A stretch of DNA of 64,000 nt from Macrococcus sp. 19Msa1099 (GCA_019357535.2 CP079955.1:1922001-1986000), one strand, 5' to 3'; shown: positions 1 to 7,630, counted from the stretch's first letter. Made by a program: numbers and translations. The notes: a model not told the origin generated them from the letters alone.

Positions 1-296
1 ATGCTCATCAGAATAATCGAGTCACTACGTCCAGCATCGCCAGTTGCAAGTCTTTGCTGATTTGAATCAACCCCGAATAATGCAACACTGATTGCATCTT
101 TATTACCGATGTCAACTTTGTCACCACGCAGTTCTGACTTGTCCCTACCTTCTATTTTGTGCTGAATATGCTCTGCCGTTTGTTTCACCTTAAAATATGA
201 TCCACCTACAAACCATGCAGCTACTAATAACATGAGTACAAATACGATTAAAAATATTGAAAGACATCCCAGTCTTCTCTTTCTTCTCTTTCCCAT
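1..296 (-). CDS. LytR-CpsA-Psr (LCP) family protein, 3' part missing
   Basis: Only the first 98 codons are in the window; the gene runs off the left edge. The start is ATG at 296 with an AGAGGTGG ribosome site just upstream. The translation opens with a basic stretch (MGKRRKRRLG), then one membrane segment at about residues 11-33, then an extracellular part that reaches FGVDSNQQRLATGDAGRSDS followed by IILMS. This is the beginning of the LCP catalytic domain (FGxD ... GRSDSIILxS). LCP proteins are membrane-anchored enzymes that attach undecaprenyl-linked glycopolymers such as wall teichoic acid to peptidoglycan. Which staphylococcal LCP paralogue it matches cannot be judged from this part. 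Confidence 0.85.
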   Translation of the reverse strand, partial: MGKRRKRRLGCLSIFLIVFVLMLLVAAWFVGGSYFKVKQTAEHIQHKIEGRDKSELRGDKVDIGNKDAISVALFGVDSNQQRLATGDAGRSDSIILMS

Positions 297-418
297 AAAT
301 CCACCTCTTTTACTTAATAATACAACAATACAAGCCAATATTCATAAGGCTTAAGTATGACTTGTTCCTTTTCTTATGCACTTAAAAGTATACTAATAAA
401 ATTTTGATTACACAAAAT

Positions 419-1033
419 TTATTTAGTAAAAATAAGTAAATTCCCTCTTAAATTTATACCTTTATATCCCTCACTCAGTAAGCGTCTGATTTCCATATCA
501 TCAGTCATTTTCACAGCAACTTCTTCTTCATATATGCAATCTCTATCACGGAATAACGCAAAGATATAGCGAATTTTATCATCATATACGTTATCTAGCG
601 CTACAATCTTCATACCATGGTGAAACTTATCTTTGATGCTCGCGATATTGTCTGGGTGTACTGTAGCCATTATTATCGTATATTTGTCATCGATCTCCTG
701 AAACAGCCATTCTCCTAATTTTTTCTGTAACCCTCTTCCACGATAGTTTGGATGTACAACTGTAATATCAGAGTAGATGAGCCTATCTCTATCAGATGGA
801 TCAAGTGCTATATATTTTCCTAGGTAATCGTCTACTGGTATATGCATTGAACGAAATGCTACAATCCTTTCGTCAATCTGACAAACACATAACACACCAT
901 CATTCACGTTTTGAGCAATCTCTTCTTCAGATAAAGTTACGAGCATATCTTTATTGCCAATTTCCTGTATAGCAGCTTTTTGAACATCTAGTATAGCTTG
1001 AATATTAGTATTATTAGCGAATTTAATTTTCAT
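419..1033 (-). CDS. GNAT family N-acetyltransferase
   Basis: 204 residues, start ATG at 1033 with AAGGAGA upstream. The centre carries the GNAT acetyl-CoA site: a beta strand YSDITVVHPNYRGRGLQKKL (about residues 87-106), containing the V-x-P-x-Y-R-G-R-G-L-Q-K-K-L signature, then a strand with IMATVHPDN. The length exceeds a minimal GNAT domain (about 150) because the C terminus is extended. The substrate is unknown. It is transcribed alone, divergent from the MarR regulator at 1173 across a 139-bp spacer that must hold both promoters. The divergent layout suggests, but does not prove, regulation by that MarR protein. Confidence 0.85.
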   Translation of the reverse strand: MKIKFANNTNIQAILDVQKAAIQEIGNKDMLVTLSEEEIAQNVNDGVLCVCQIDERIVAFRSMHIPVDDYLGKYIALDPSDRDRLIYSDITVVHPNYRGRGLQKKLGEWLFQEIDDKYTIIMATVHPDNIASIKDKFHHGMKIVALDNVYDDKIRYIFALFRDRDCIYEEEVAVKMTDDMEIRRLLSEGYKGINLRGNLLIFTK

Positions 1034-1172
1034 TACATTCTCCTTTTAAGAAAAATTTTACTTGCATATTACATAGATATCATGCAAAATATTATACATT
1101 GACCGTAATTATTTCGTTCTATCGTCTCAATCAGTCATAATTTTAATATACGTCAAAAAAGAGGGAGTTAAA

Positions 1173-1610
1173 ATGATAAAATTAGAACAGTCAATATTCA
1201 AGACAGCAAGCCAAGTCGAGCATGTTTTAAATGCTATACTTTTAAAACGATTCGGAATCACATTTGCTGAATTTCTTATTCTATACAAAGTATATAAAGA
1301 TAGTAATAGCTCAGTGACAGACATACAAGATGACATTCAATATAAGATGGATTCTGCAAGCATAAAGACTAAGAAACTTAGGGACTTAGGGTTCGTCGTT
1401 AAAGAACGTCGTAAAGATGATGAACGTAAAGTATGTGTGAAAATTACAGATAGTGGCTGTGAAATCGTCAAACTAGTCATGGTGGAGCATCAACAATGTA
1501 TTTATGATAGTATAGGAAATACTTTCACAAAAGAGGACGGTGAAACCCTATTTATCCTTCTTGATAAATACAGAAAAGCTTTCCATCAATATACCGATAC
1601 GATTAACTAA
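1173..1610 (+). CDS. MarR/SarA-like winged-helix regulator
   Basis: 145 residues, ATG at 1173 with GAGGGAG upstream. A winged helix-turn-helix fills about residues 30-95: helix FAEFLILYKVYKDS, then SVTDIQDDIQYKMDSASI as recognition region, then KTKKLRDLGFVVKERRKDD and RKVCVKITDSG as the wing. This is the MarR fold, with dimerising helices at both ends. The KERRKDDERKV wing is close to the SarA/MarR (D/E)xR signature of staphylococcal regulators. The ligand and targets are unknown. Neighbours are a divergent GNAT gene and, convergently, nhaC, with which it shares a terminator. Confidence 0.85.
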   Translation: MIKLEQSIFKTASQVEHVLNAILLKRFGITFAEFLILYKVYKDSNSSVTDIQDDIQYKMDSASIKTKKLRDLGFVVKERRKDDERKVCVKITDSGCEIVKLVMVEHQQCIYDSIGNTFTKEDGETLFILLDKYRKAFHQYTDTIN

Positions 1611-1646
1611 AAAACTGGGTGCACTTCAATGTGCATCCAGTTTTTT
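1611..1646. terminator. Bidirectional terminator between MarR gene and nhaC
   Basis: Inverted repeat AAAACTGGGTGCAC / GTGCATCCAGTTTT around a TTCAAT loop, with a T-run on the + strand and a matching A-run for the - strand. It lies between convergent genes, and the nhaC stop codon overlaps its right edge. Confidence 0.85.
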
Positions 1647-3090
1647 ACAGTTCTGCAGATTGTACTTGTTGTCGTAAAAATCCCTGCTGTTCTTCTTTAT
1701 TGATCTTAACAATCTTGAACCCAGTATAACCATAAACAAGTGAAATGATTGGTACTACAAAATTTAGAATTGCATATGGTGCATAGTCAAATACATGTAC
1801 ACCTAGTGTTGCTAAAATGAATACACCACATGTATTCCACGGTACGAATACACTTGTTAGTGTACCACTATCTTCTAAACAACGTGATAAGTTTTTCGGG
1901 TGTAAACCTTTATCAATAAACGCCTTTAAGTACATACGACTTGGTACTACGATACTAATATATTGTTCTGAACATGTTGCATTCACTGTAAAGCAGCTTA
2001 ACAATGTTGCTGCAATCAAACTACCCGTAGATTTCGCCACAAGTAAAATCTTTGAAATCAATGCTTGTAACATGCCACTGAACTCTAGAATTCCACCAAA
2101 CGTCATGGCAACAATCGTCATCGAAATCGTAAAGAACATAGATTCCAGACCACCTTTGTTGAATAACTCCATTACAAGTGCATTATCCGACTTCATCACA
2201 TAACCTTCCTGTAACGTCTTCGCGATGATTTGTAAACTATCTCCTTGAATAAAGAATTGACACCCTGCCCCTAATATTATACCGACGACAAGTGCTGGGA
2301 CTGCCGGGACTTTAAGCGCCACAAGTACAATGACAGCCACAGGCACTAACAATAACCATGGTGATAATGTAAACTGCACTTCCATTGCTTTCGTGATTGA
2401 ATCAATTTTTGTCGTATCTAAATGATCACCACTAAACTGACGACCAATAAAAAAGTATGCAATCAATGCAATAATAATACCCGGTATTGTTGTGAAAAAC
2501 ATATGCTTAATATGATCAAATAAATCTGTACCCGTTAAACCTGAAGCTAAATTCGTCGTGTCTGATAACGGACTCATCTTATCTCCAAAGTAGCTTCCTG
2601 AAATAACTGCACCCGCAATCATACCCGCTGGAATATCCATACTCAAACCGATTCCCATACCTGCAACACCTACTGTCGCCATTGTAGACCAGCTAGAACC
2701 AATTGCAAGTGCAACAATGCTACAAATAATACAAATTGTTACAAGGAACATTGAAGGAGAAATCATCTTCAAACCATAATAGATCATTGTTGCAACGATA
2801 CCCCCACCAATCCATGCTCCAATGACTAAACCAACAAGGATGATGATGACAATTGCCGGTAGCGCCATCTTAATCCCTCTATACATCATTTCTTCAATTT
2901 GTTCCCAAGTAAAACCATGTCTATGTGCTACGATTGCTGCGACAGCAGTGCCGATCATCAATGGAATATGTGGTGCTTGCTTAAGTTTTACAACCCAAAG
3001 TAGCATACAGACAATCATAACAAGTAAAGGCACTAATGCCCAAAAAACATTAATATCTTTTCTTTCAAATGCTTTCTTTTCTTTCCCCAT
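1645..3090 (-). CDS. nhaC: Na+/H+ antiporter, NhaC family
   Basis: 481 residues with 10-12 hydrophobic segments, a usual length for NhaC. The family signature GDKMSPLSDTTNLASG is at about residues 168-183, preceded by GSSWSTMATVGVAG, both in the conserved re-entrant membrane regions. NhaC proteins exchange external protons for internal Na+ or, in some members, malate and lactate, at the cytoplasmic membrane. The start at 3090 has AGGGGAG upstream. The gene stands alone, ending in the shared terminator with the MarR gene. The exact substrate pair is not readable from the sequence. Confidence 0.88.
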   Translation of the reverse strand: MGKEKKAFERKDINVFWALVPLLVMIVCMLLWVVKLKQAPHIPLMIGTAVAAIVAHRHGFTWEQIEEMMYRGIKMALPAIVIIILVGLVIGAWIGGGIVATMIYYGLKMISPSMFLVTICIICSIVALAIGSSWSTMATVGVAGMGIGLSMDIPAGMIAGAVISGSYFGDKMSPLSDTTNLASGLTGTDLFDHIKHMFFTTIPGIIIALIAYFFIGRQFSGDHLDTTKIDSITKAMEVQFTLSPWLLLVPVAVIVLVALKVPAVPALVVGIILGAGCQFFIQGDSLQIIAKTLQEGYVMKSDNALVMELFNKGGLESMFFTISMTIVAMTFGGILEFSGMLQALISKILLVAKSTGSLIAATLLSCFTVNATCSEQYISIVVPSRMYLKAFIDKGLHPKNLSRCLEDSGTLTSVFVPWNTCGVFILATLGVHVFDYAPYAILNFVVPIISLVYGYTGFKIVKINKEEQQGFLRQQVQSAEL

Positions 3091-3189
3091 CCGTCATTCT
3101 CCCCTTTGTGAAAACGCTTTCTTGTTACATTTTAAAGTAATAAAGAAGAAAAATCTATAATAATTTTTCAAATCACTCCAAAAAAATAA

Positions 3190-3223
3190 ATCTTCCTATA
3201 AAACATCTTTTTAATAGGAAGAT
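3190..3223 (-). terminator. Terminator after the 49-residue peptide gene
   Basis: Stem ATCTTCCTAT / ATAGGAAGAT with a 14-nt loop; read on the minus strand it is followed by TTATTTTTTT. It lies 15 nt beyond the stop codon of the small gene at 3238-3387, which supports that gene being transcribed. Confidence 0.75.
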
Positions 3224-3237
3224 TATCAAAATATTTG

Positions 3238-3387
3238 TTATTTTTCATCTGACTTAAGTTTGTCTACAACAATTGTAATAGCCATGCCAATCATAGTAAT
3301 AAATGAGGCAGCAATTGCATTATCAGGGCCCACGAACATTTGGAGGAATAAATTATTATACATGTCTAATTGCATTAAAACATCCAT
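3238..3387 (-). CDS. 49-residue membrane peptide, unknown
   Basis: A small gene with a very good ribosome site (TAGGAGG, 7 nt before the ATG at 3387) and its own terminator. The peptide begins MDVLMQLDMYNNLFLQMFV and ends with one membrane helix (about residues 24-41, AIAASFITMIGMAITIVV) followed by the charged tail DKLKSDEK. A hydrophobic helix with a lysine-rich tail and a self-contained transcription unit is what small membrane effectors and type I toxins look like, but I recognise no family. A 12-of-15 match to the CodY box lies upstream at 3428-3442. The gene is well supported; the function is unknown. Confidence 0.7.
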   Translation of the reverse strand: MDVLMQLDMYNNLFLQMFVGPDNAIAASFITMIGMAITIVVDKLKSDEK

Positions 3388-3520
3388 AAACGGCCTCCTA
3401 TTTTTCATGCTATAATAAGTATACCTATTTTATCAGAAAATTCAAATTACAATTATATTACAAAATATAACCAAATGTATAAAGAATGGAAAACTAAAAA
3501 GGGGGGTAAAGTAATATTCA

Positions 3521-3670
3521 GTGGTATCGCTATTATCATGTCACTTATTCTCGTTTGATTTATTTATCATCGTATTCATTACTTCTCTACTTAAATTTAA
3601 AAGCACTAAAAATCAGGAGTTTCGCATCCTATGTTTTAGTGCTTTTAAATATTTTATATCTCAGGGTTGA
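3521..3670 (+). CDS. Possible short hydrophobic ORF from GTG (doubtful)
   Basis: A run of six G at 3501-3506 lies 14 nt before a GTG at 3521. The 49-codon frame opens MVSLLSCHLFSFDLFIIVF, then ITSLLKFKSTKNQ: a hydrophobic start followed by a basic stretch, as in small type I toxin peptides. However, its second half is encoded by the hairpin at 3599-3646, so the downstream part would be an unusual coding sequence. A second frame, ATG 3475 to TGA 3558, encodes a 27-residue basic-then-hydrophobic peptide (MYKEWKTKKGGKVIFSGIAI...) but lacks a ribosome site. Either or neither may be real. Confidence 0.2.
   Translation: MVSLLSCHLFSFDLFIIVFITSLLKFKSTKNQEFRILCFSAFKYFISQG
3599..3646. terminator. Strong hairpin, likely bidirectional terminator
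   Basis: Perfect 13-bp outer stem AAAAGCACTAAAA / TTTTAGTGCTTTT, with an inner AGGA / TCCT pairing around GTTTCGCA. It is flanked by A/T runs suitable for termination in either direction. No ordinary gene is next to it on the left, so it points to a short transcript in 3475-3600. Confidence 0.6.
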
Positions 3671-3870
3671 TTCGAACGTTCGTTAGCGACTTCTGGAGAT
3701 TTTATATTTTTAGCGGCTGAACTCAGCAATAGTAAAGTGTAGTAAATTGAGTATTGACTCTAACTAAGATGTATATGTAGAAGATATCGAGTTAATCACA
3801 ACTTTCCATCACATTAAATCAATATAAATATCATTATGTAATATCATAAAAAATATTAATTAAGAATTTT
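3671..3870. other. Non-coding stretch upstream of the hairpin
   Basis: About 200 bases between the 3599-3646 hairpin and the 3' end of the EVE gene. I find no convincing gene or tRNA. It is AT-rich, apart from a mixed-composition segment (about 3660-3720) that does not fold into a tRNA. Confidence 0.4.
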
Positions 3871-5307
3871 TTAATATTTATAGAATTTCATTGCTGCGGT
3901 AATATACTCTGGAAATGCAGCTTTAAATTCTGTCACATCAGAGGTTGTAATTCCTATAACCCTAAAATTTTTTGGTACTTCAAAGGTTGCGCCGCTTCCA
4001 ACTGGTCCAATTGTCGCACGCTGTTGTTCTTCTAGCACAGGCAGCGATACTGTCGTTCCTTGTGATGCATAAACTAATGGTTTAAGTTGCTCAGTCGTCA
4101 CATGGTCAATATGCTCTATGATAATTGTATCTGGCACTTCAGTGGCAAGTGCTTCAGTGATGATTCCGCGATTATATGTATAGTGTTGACCTGACTTAAT
4201 ATATTCCCCGTAAAGGTTTGCTTGTTTCCAAGTTGCATCCGCAATAAATAATTTAACTGCATGCGCATCTAATTTCATAAATTTAACAACTGTTTTCATC
4301 CCGTTTACATGCTGTGGCAGACTGAAGATATGAAAGAGCTTTTGCTGCACTGTTACGTCATGTTGTTCTAATGCAATGTTTTTTGTTGTATCTGATAATC
4401 GCTTTGCTTCAAAGAACTTCTTATCCATTGCTGCTTTTCGCGCGCTGTATTGTGCTGTTTCTATCACTTCATTTATGGAAGGTGCTGTAGGCGTCGCTTT
4501 CGTTTCAGAAGGTTCTAACATGGCTTGATATTGATTTTTAGTAATCTCTGTCACAGATTCATTCCATTTTTCGTCTAAGAAATATTGTGCACGCAACATC
4601 AGTTCACGATCTAATTCATAAATTGTTCGAGGTGTCACATCTTCGATATATTTAATGATAATTGCAGTTGCATCTGTCCTCCCGGGTACAGGTTTATTCC
4701 CATGCTTTCCTTTAACGACTTCTGCAATACCATATATCCCACGTTCCGGCTTCGTTTTATAGATAATGACCTTATCTTCTGGTTGCATCTCTCCATAATG
4801 TTTATAGCCTAAACGATGTACACCGTTAACGTTGCTGACATAAATGGTATACTCCATACCTGATTCAAATGGTATTTCTTCTTTCATTAAGAAGTAACGG
4901 TTAATTTTTTCTTTATACTGGCCGACATTAATAATTTTGTTATAGTCCGCTTCTGAGATCGGATTCAGCAACTGCTCTTTCATGCTTTGTATCGTCTCTT
5001 TTAAATTTTCATCTCGAATTAAATAGTCTTTCGTAAAAGGTGCAAGCTTTGTATCATATTTAAAATGAATTTTAATTTGTCCACGTCTTGGCTCTTCGAC
5101 TTTAAGTACTTCTCCAGCCCCAAGTAAACCAATTTTATTTTGTACAAGGTAAAAGATGACGCGATCTCCAGGGTTTGCACGTTTAAATGCCTGGTATCCC
5201 TCATTCGGATTAAAATGCACTGTCGAATCAAAAACTGAGACTTGGTTCATCAAATCCTCAAAATGATTAAATCTATTATAACCACAATTCAACCAAAAAT
5301 AATTCAC
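3871..5307 (-). CDS. Double EVE-domain protein with degenerate McrB/AAA-like C terminus
   Basis: 478 residues from GTG 5307, chosen because AGGAGG lies 7 nt upstream; a longer GTG at 5328 overlaps that site. Domain 1 (about 1-125) is EVE/PUA-like: NYFWLNCGYNRFNHFEDL, then GYQAFKRANPGDRVIFYL and GLLGAGEV. Domain 2 (about 150-265) repeats the pattern: YTIYVSNVNGVHRLGY, EDKVIIYKT, GIYGIAEV. After a linker, the last 170 residues resemble an McrB-type AAA domain: DTIIIEHIDHV at the Walker B position, VPKNFRVIGITTSD at sensor 1. No Walker A is visible; the expected place reads LFIADATWKQAN. EVE domains read modified bases in DNA or RNA and occur fused to McrB-type restriction GTPases. The nuclease partner McrC is absent nearby. 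The domain call is from pattern recognition; the function is unknown. Confidence 0.7.
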   Translation of the reverse strand: MNYFWLNCGYNRFNHFEDLMNQVSVFDSTVHFNPNEGYQAFKRANPGDRVIFYLVQNKIGLLGAGEVLKVEEPRRGQIKIHFKYDTKLAPFTKDYLIRDENLKETIQSMKEQLLNPISEADYNKIINVGQYKEKINRYFLMKEEIPFESGMEYTIYVSNVNGVHRLGYKHYGEMQPEDKVIIYKTKPERGIYGIAEVVKGKHGNKPVPGRTDATAIIIKYIEDVTPRTIYELDRELMLRAQYFLDEKWNESVTEITKNQYQAMLEPSETKATPTAPSINEVIETAQYSARKAAMDKKFFEAKRLSDTTKNIALEQHDVTVQQKLFHIFSLPQHVNGMKTVVKFMKLDAHAVKLFIADATWKQANLYGEYIKSGQHYTYNRGIITEALATEVPDTIIIEHIDHVTTEQLKPLVYASQGTTVSLPVLEEQQRATIGPVGSGATFEVPKNFRVIGITTSDVTEFKAAFPEYITAAMKFYKY

Positions 5308-5340
5308 ACAAATTCCTCCTAAATCCACTTATAATTCTTT

Positions 5341-5415
5341 TTATTTTACATTATCCTTCTTAAATAATACTGCAAGAAACGCAAGTAACACTGAAAATGA
5401 CAGTTTCTTTTTCAT
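5341..5415 (-). CDS. 24-residue cationic/hydrophobic peptide, unknown
   Basis: A tiny frame starting 9 nt after the yeiH stop, with AGGTGAG placed before ATG 5415. The peptide is basic at both ends around a hydrophobic core (MKKKLSFSVLLAFLAVLF, then KKDNVK). It sits between yeiH and the EVE gene, with no terminator on either side, so all three could be one transcript. It could be a signal-like or membrane-active peptide, or a translated leader. The ribosome site and spacing argue for translation. Confidence 0.5.
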   Translation of the reverse strand: MKKKLSFSVLLAFLAVLFKKDNVK

Positions 5416-5424
5416 TATACTCAC

Positions 5425-6384
5425 CTACCATATATGTAATACTTGCTGCATGACTAAACTCATTACGATTACAACCATCCATGTGATTGCACCTAACGCT
5501 AGCGGTTTGATACCAACTTTGAAAAACTTGCCTATATCTACCGTCATACCTATTCCACCTAAAGCTGTACTCATTAAGAATGTAGATAAAGTCTTAATAT
5601 ATGATGTGATATATTCTGGTATCGGAATAATACTTGCAACGATACTCGCTATGAAAAAATACAATATAAACCAAGGGAAGACCTTTTTTAAATTTACAGA
5701 GGATTGACCTGCCTGCAATAATGCGAATATTAAACAAATCGGTACTATCATAAGTGCACGTACAAGTTTGACGACCGTTGCTGTATCTCCAGCATCCTCA
5801 CTAAATGCATAACCTGCTGCAACTACACTACTCGTATCGTTTATCGCTGTACCGGCAAAATATCCAAAGCCTGTATCACTAAATTGTAACCAGTGACCGA
5901 CTGTCGGAAAGACAAATACTGCAATAATGTTAAATAGGAAAATTGTAGCAATAGAAAATGCAATCTCTTCATCTTTCGCTTTAATTATTGGACTTACTGC
6001 TGCAATTGCTGATCCCCCACAAATTGCTGTGCCTACGCCAATTAAAGTACTTAAACGCTGATTAACACCAAATAACTTGCCCACTAAAACACCCACACTT
6101 AAAGCGGCAGCGATGCTCGTGATGATGAGTGGAAAGGATGATGCACCTAGACTCAATGCTGCTTTAAAACTAAGCGTAAATCCCATCAGAATAATGCCGT
6201 ATTGAAGTAACTTCTTACCACTATACTTAATACCTTCTTCATAAGGTGCTGTATTTATTAAATTGCCTATGATTATACCAATAATAATACTGAAGATCAT
6301 ACTACCAACTAACGGGAAAATATAACCCAAGTATGTGGCAATCAGTGCGACCAATAGACACAAAAACACTCCTTTAACCTTCAT
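5425..6384 (-). CDS. yeiH: YeiH-family putative exporter (UPF0324)
   Basis: 319 residues, about 10 membrane segments. Characteristic segments are GVGTAICGGSAIAAVSPIIK (about 112-131) and GTAINDTSSVVAAGYAF (about 181-197), the two conserved re-entrant motifs of the YeiH/UPF0324 family. Members are annotated as putative sulfate exporters or anion channels of the cytoplasmic membrane; the true substrate is unsettled. ATG 6384 is preferred over GTG 6387 because GGAGG is 7 nt away. A 24-residue peptide gene and the EVE-domain gene follow closely on the same strand. Confidence 0.85.
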   Translation of the reverse strand: MKVKGVFLCLLVALIATYLGYIFPLVGSMIFSIIIGIIIGNLINTAPYEEGIKYSGKKLLQYGIILMGFTLSFKAALSLGASSFPLIITSIAAALSVGVLVGKLFGVNQRLSTLIGVGTAICGGSAIAAVSPIIKAKDEEIAFSIATIFLFNIIAVFVFPTVGHWLQFSDTGFGYFAGTAINDTSSVVAAGYAFSEDAGDTATVVKLVRALMIVPICLIFALLQAGQSSVNLKKVFPWFILYFFIASIVASIIPIPEYITSYIKTLSTFLMSTALGGIGMTVDIGKFFKVGIKPLALGAITWMVVIVMSLVMQQVLHIW

Positions 6385-6522
6385 CACATCGCCTCCACTT
6401 TCTAGTTGAGTCTATTATATCTAACATGTGATGATATCTAAAGCACGAATTCATTATACCTATTGATTACGAACGTATGTTTGTTTATAATTAAAGGATA
6501 TTGCTAAAAACGAGGTTTTAAA

Positions 6523-7140
6523 TTGAATTTATTATTATTGTTCCTCACATTAAACTTTTCATCCTTTCAAAGTGATATGCCAAAGGTACCGGCGACCTTC
6601 GATCGTGCTATTGATGGAGACACAGTTTCATTGAAAATTAATAACCGCAAAAAGACAGTCCGTCTATTACTCATTGATACGCCTGAGTCAAAAAAACCAA
6701 ATACACCCGTTCAGCCATATGCTCTTGAAGCGGCACGTTATACAGAATCACTTGTAAAGACTTGCGATCTTAGTGTCCAATACGACACAAAAGGGAAGAA
6801 AGATCGATACGGGAGAGAGTTAGTCTATCTTTACTGTGGTAATACAATGATTAATGAACAGCTGGTCAGACAAGGATACGCTCGAGTCGGCTATGTGTAT
6901 CAACAGAAAGATTATTTAAATCGAATGCTGGCGGCAGAACGAAAGGCCAAAGCTGAAAGTTTAAAAATATGGTCTCTTAAAGGATATGTGAACGTTGACG
7001 GAGAAGGTTTTAATTCTACTAAAGAAGAAAGACAGCAAGAGACAGATATTATGCTGAAGATTAGAGAATCACTGCATCGCATACTAGATGCAGCGATAGA
7101 TGGATTAATCAAAGGAATAAAGTCCGCCTTCACATCATAA
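6523..7140 (+). CDS. nuc: Thermonuclease (staphylococcal nuclease family) with C-terminal extension
   Basis: 205 residues from a TTG start (GAGG upstream). The catalytic set of staphylococcal nuclease is intact: Asp31/Asp33 in AIDGDT, Arg47 and Asp52 in VRLLLIDTPE, Glu55, and Arg98 in DRYGRE. The enzyme is a Ca2+-dependent endo/exonuclease of DNA and RNA. The short hydrophobic N terminus (NLLLLFLTLNFSSF) may be a weak signal peptide or anchor. Two cysteines (about 81 and 105) could form a disulfide, unlike the cysteine-free S. aureus enzyme. After the normal domain end (LKIWS) there are about 50 extra residues, polar then amphipathic helix (MLKIRESLHRILDAAIDGLI). It is not terminated before the riboswitch promoter. 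Confidence 0.88.
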   Translation: MNLLLLFLTLNFSSFQSDMPKVPATFDRAIDGDTVSLKINNRKKTVRLLLIDTPESKKPNTPVQPYALEAARYTESLVKTCDLSVQYDTKGKKDRYGRELVYLYCGNTMINEQLVRQGYARVGYVYQQKDYLNRMLAAERKAKAESLKIWSLKGYVNVDGEGFNSTKEERQQETDIMLKIRESLHRILDAAIDGLIKGIKSAFTS

Positions 7141-7156
7141 GAAAATATGTTATAAT
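7129..7156 (+). promoter_or_regulatory. Promoter of the SAM riboswitch transcript
   Basis: TTCACA at 7129-7134 and TATAAT at 7151-7156, 16 nt apart. The -35 box overlaps the last codons of the nuclease gene. Transcription would start near 7163, about 20 nt before the riboswitch P1 stem. Confidence 0.65.
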
Positions 7157-7182
7157 GGAATAGAAAATAATTAAATAACGCA

Positions 7183-7318
7183 TTCTTATAAAGAGAGATT
7201 GAGGGACAGGCCCAATGATATCTCAGCAACCGGTTCGCAAGAACACGGTGCTAATTCCTGCGGAGTAATCCGACTATAAGAACCTTACAACGCTTCTTAT
7301 AGGAGGCGTTGTTTTTTT
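7183..7318 (+). ncRNA. SAM-I (S-box) riboswitch with terminator platform
   Basis: The conserved S-box core is present: AGAGAGATTGAGGGACAGGC then CCAATGATATCTCAGCAACC, then CGGTTCGCAAGAACACGGTG and CTAATTCCTGC. P1 is formed by TTCTTATA (7183-7190) and TATAAGAA (7275-7282). The strand CTATAAGAA (7274-7282) is also complementary to TTCTTATAG (7294-7302), giving the antiterminator. The terminator is the 10-bp stem ACAACGCTTC / GAGGCGTTGT (7288-7311) followed by seven T. The expected logic is OFF at high S-adenosylmethionine. The only gene downstream is the 88-codon ORF at 7351. Confidence 0.95.
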
Positions 7319-7350
7319 ATCTTCAATACAATAAAAAGGGAGCGTTAATC

Positions 7351-7617
7351 ATGAGAAATTTAGAAGATTATAGAGCATTAAAGCAGGAACTCACAAAATG
7401 GAACAGCATTACACCAACTAGTTATGCAGCGAGCATTGCACGAACAAACAAAATAAAAGAACTGAAACGCCAACTCGGTAATGATCAGTATGATGAGGCA
7501 GATGCACGTAACGATGAATTTCTATTACGCCATGAAATCAAATCGTTACATATCGAACTCGCACGAATCGAAAAACAACTCATCGATAAGTATCAAGCAC
7601 TTCACAGTATTTCCTAA
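7351..7617 (+). CDS. 88-residue helical protein under SAM riboswitch control, unknown
   Basis: Starts at ATG 7351 with AAAGGGAG upstream, inside the riboswitch transcript, and is followed at once by a terminator, so it is the only target of the switch. The sequence is almost wholly helical and charged, with no cysteine and no membrane segment: MRNLEDYRALKQELTKW at the start, then NKIKELKRQLG, then a coiled-coil-like HEIKSLHIELARIEKQLIDK. I recognise no enzyme family. S-box targets are normally methionine or cysteine synthesis, transport or SAM synthesis genes, so this product is either an unrecognised player there or the remains of a rearrangement. The gene call is good; the function is unknown. 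Confidence 0.75.
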   Translation: MRNLEDYRALKQELTKWNSITPTSYAASIARTNKIKELKRQLGNDQYDEADARNDEFLLRHEIKSLHIELARIEKQLIDKYQALHSIS

Positions 7618-7630
7618 GCAGAATAAAATA

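Noticed and set aside
3655..3700. Bases resembling a tRNA T-loop (GTTCGAATC on the minus strand)
   Set aside because: The flanking five bases do not pair, and no acceptor, D or anticodon arm fits.
5308..5328. Longer start (GTG 5328) for the EVE gene
   Set aside because: The ribosome site AGGAGG lies inside that extension; GTG 5307 is properly spaced.
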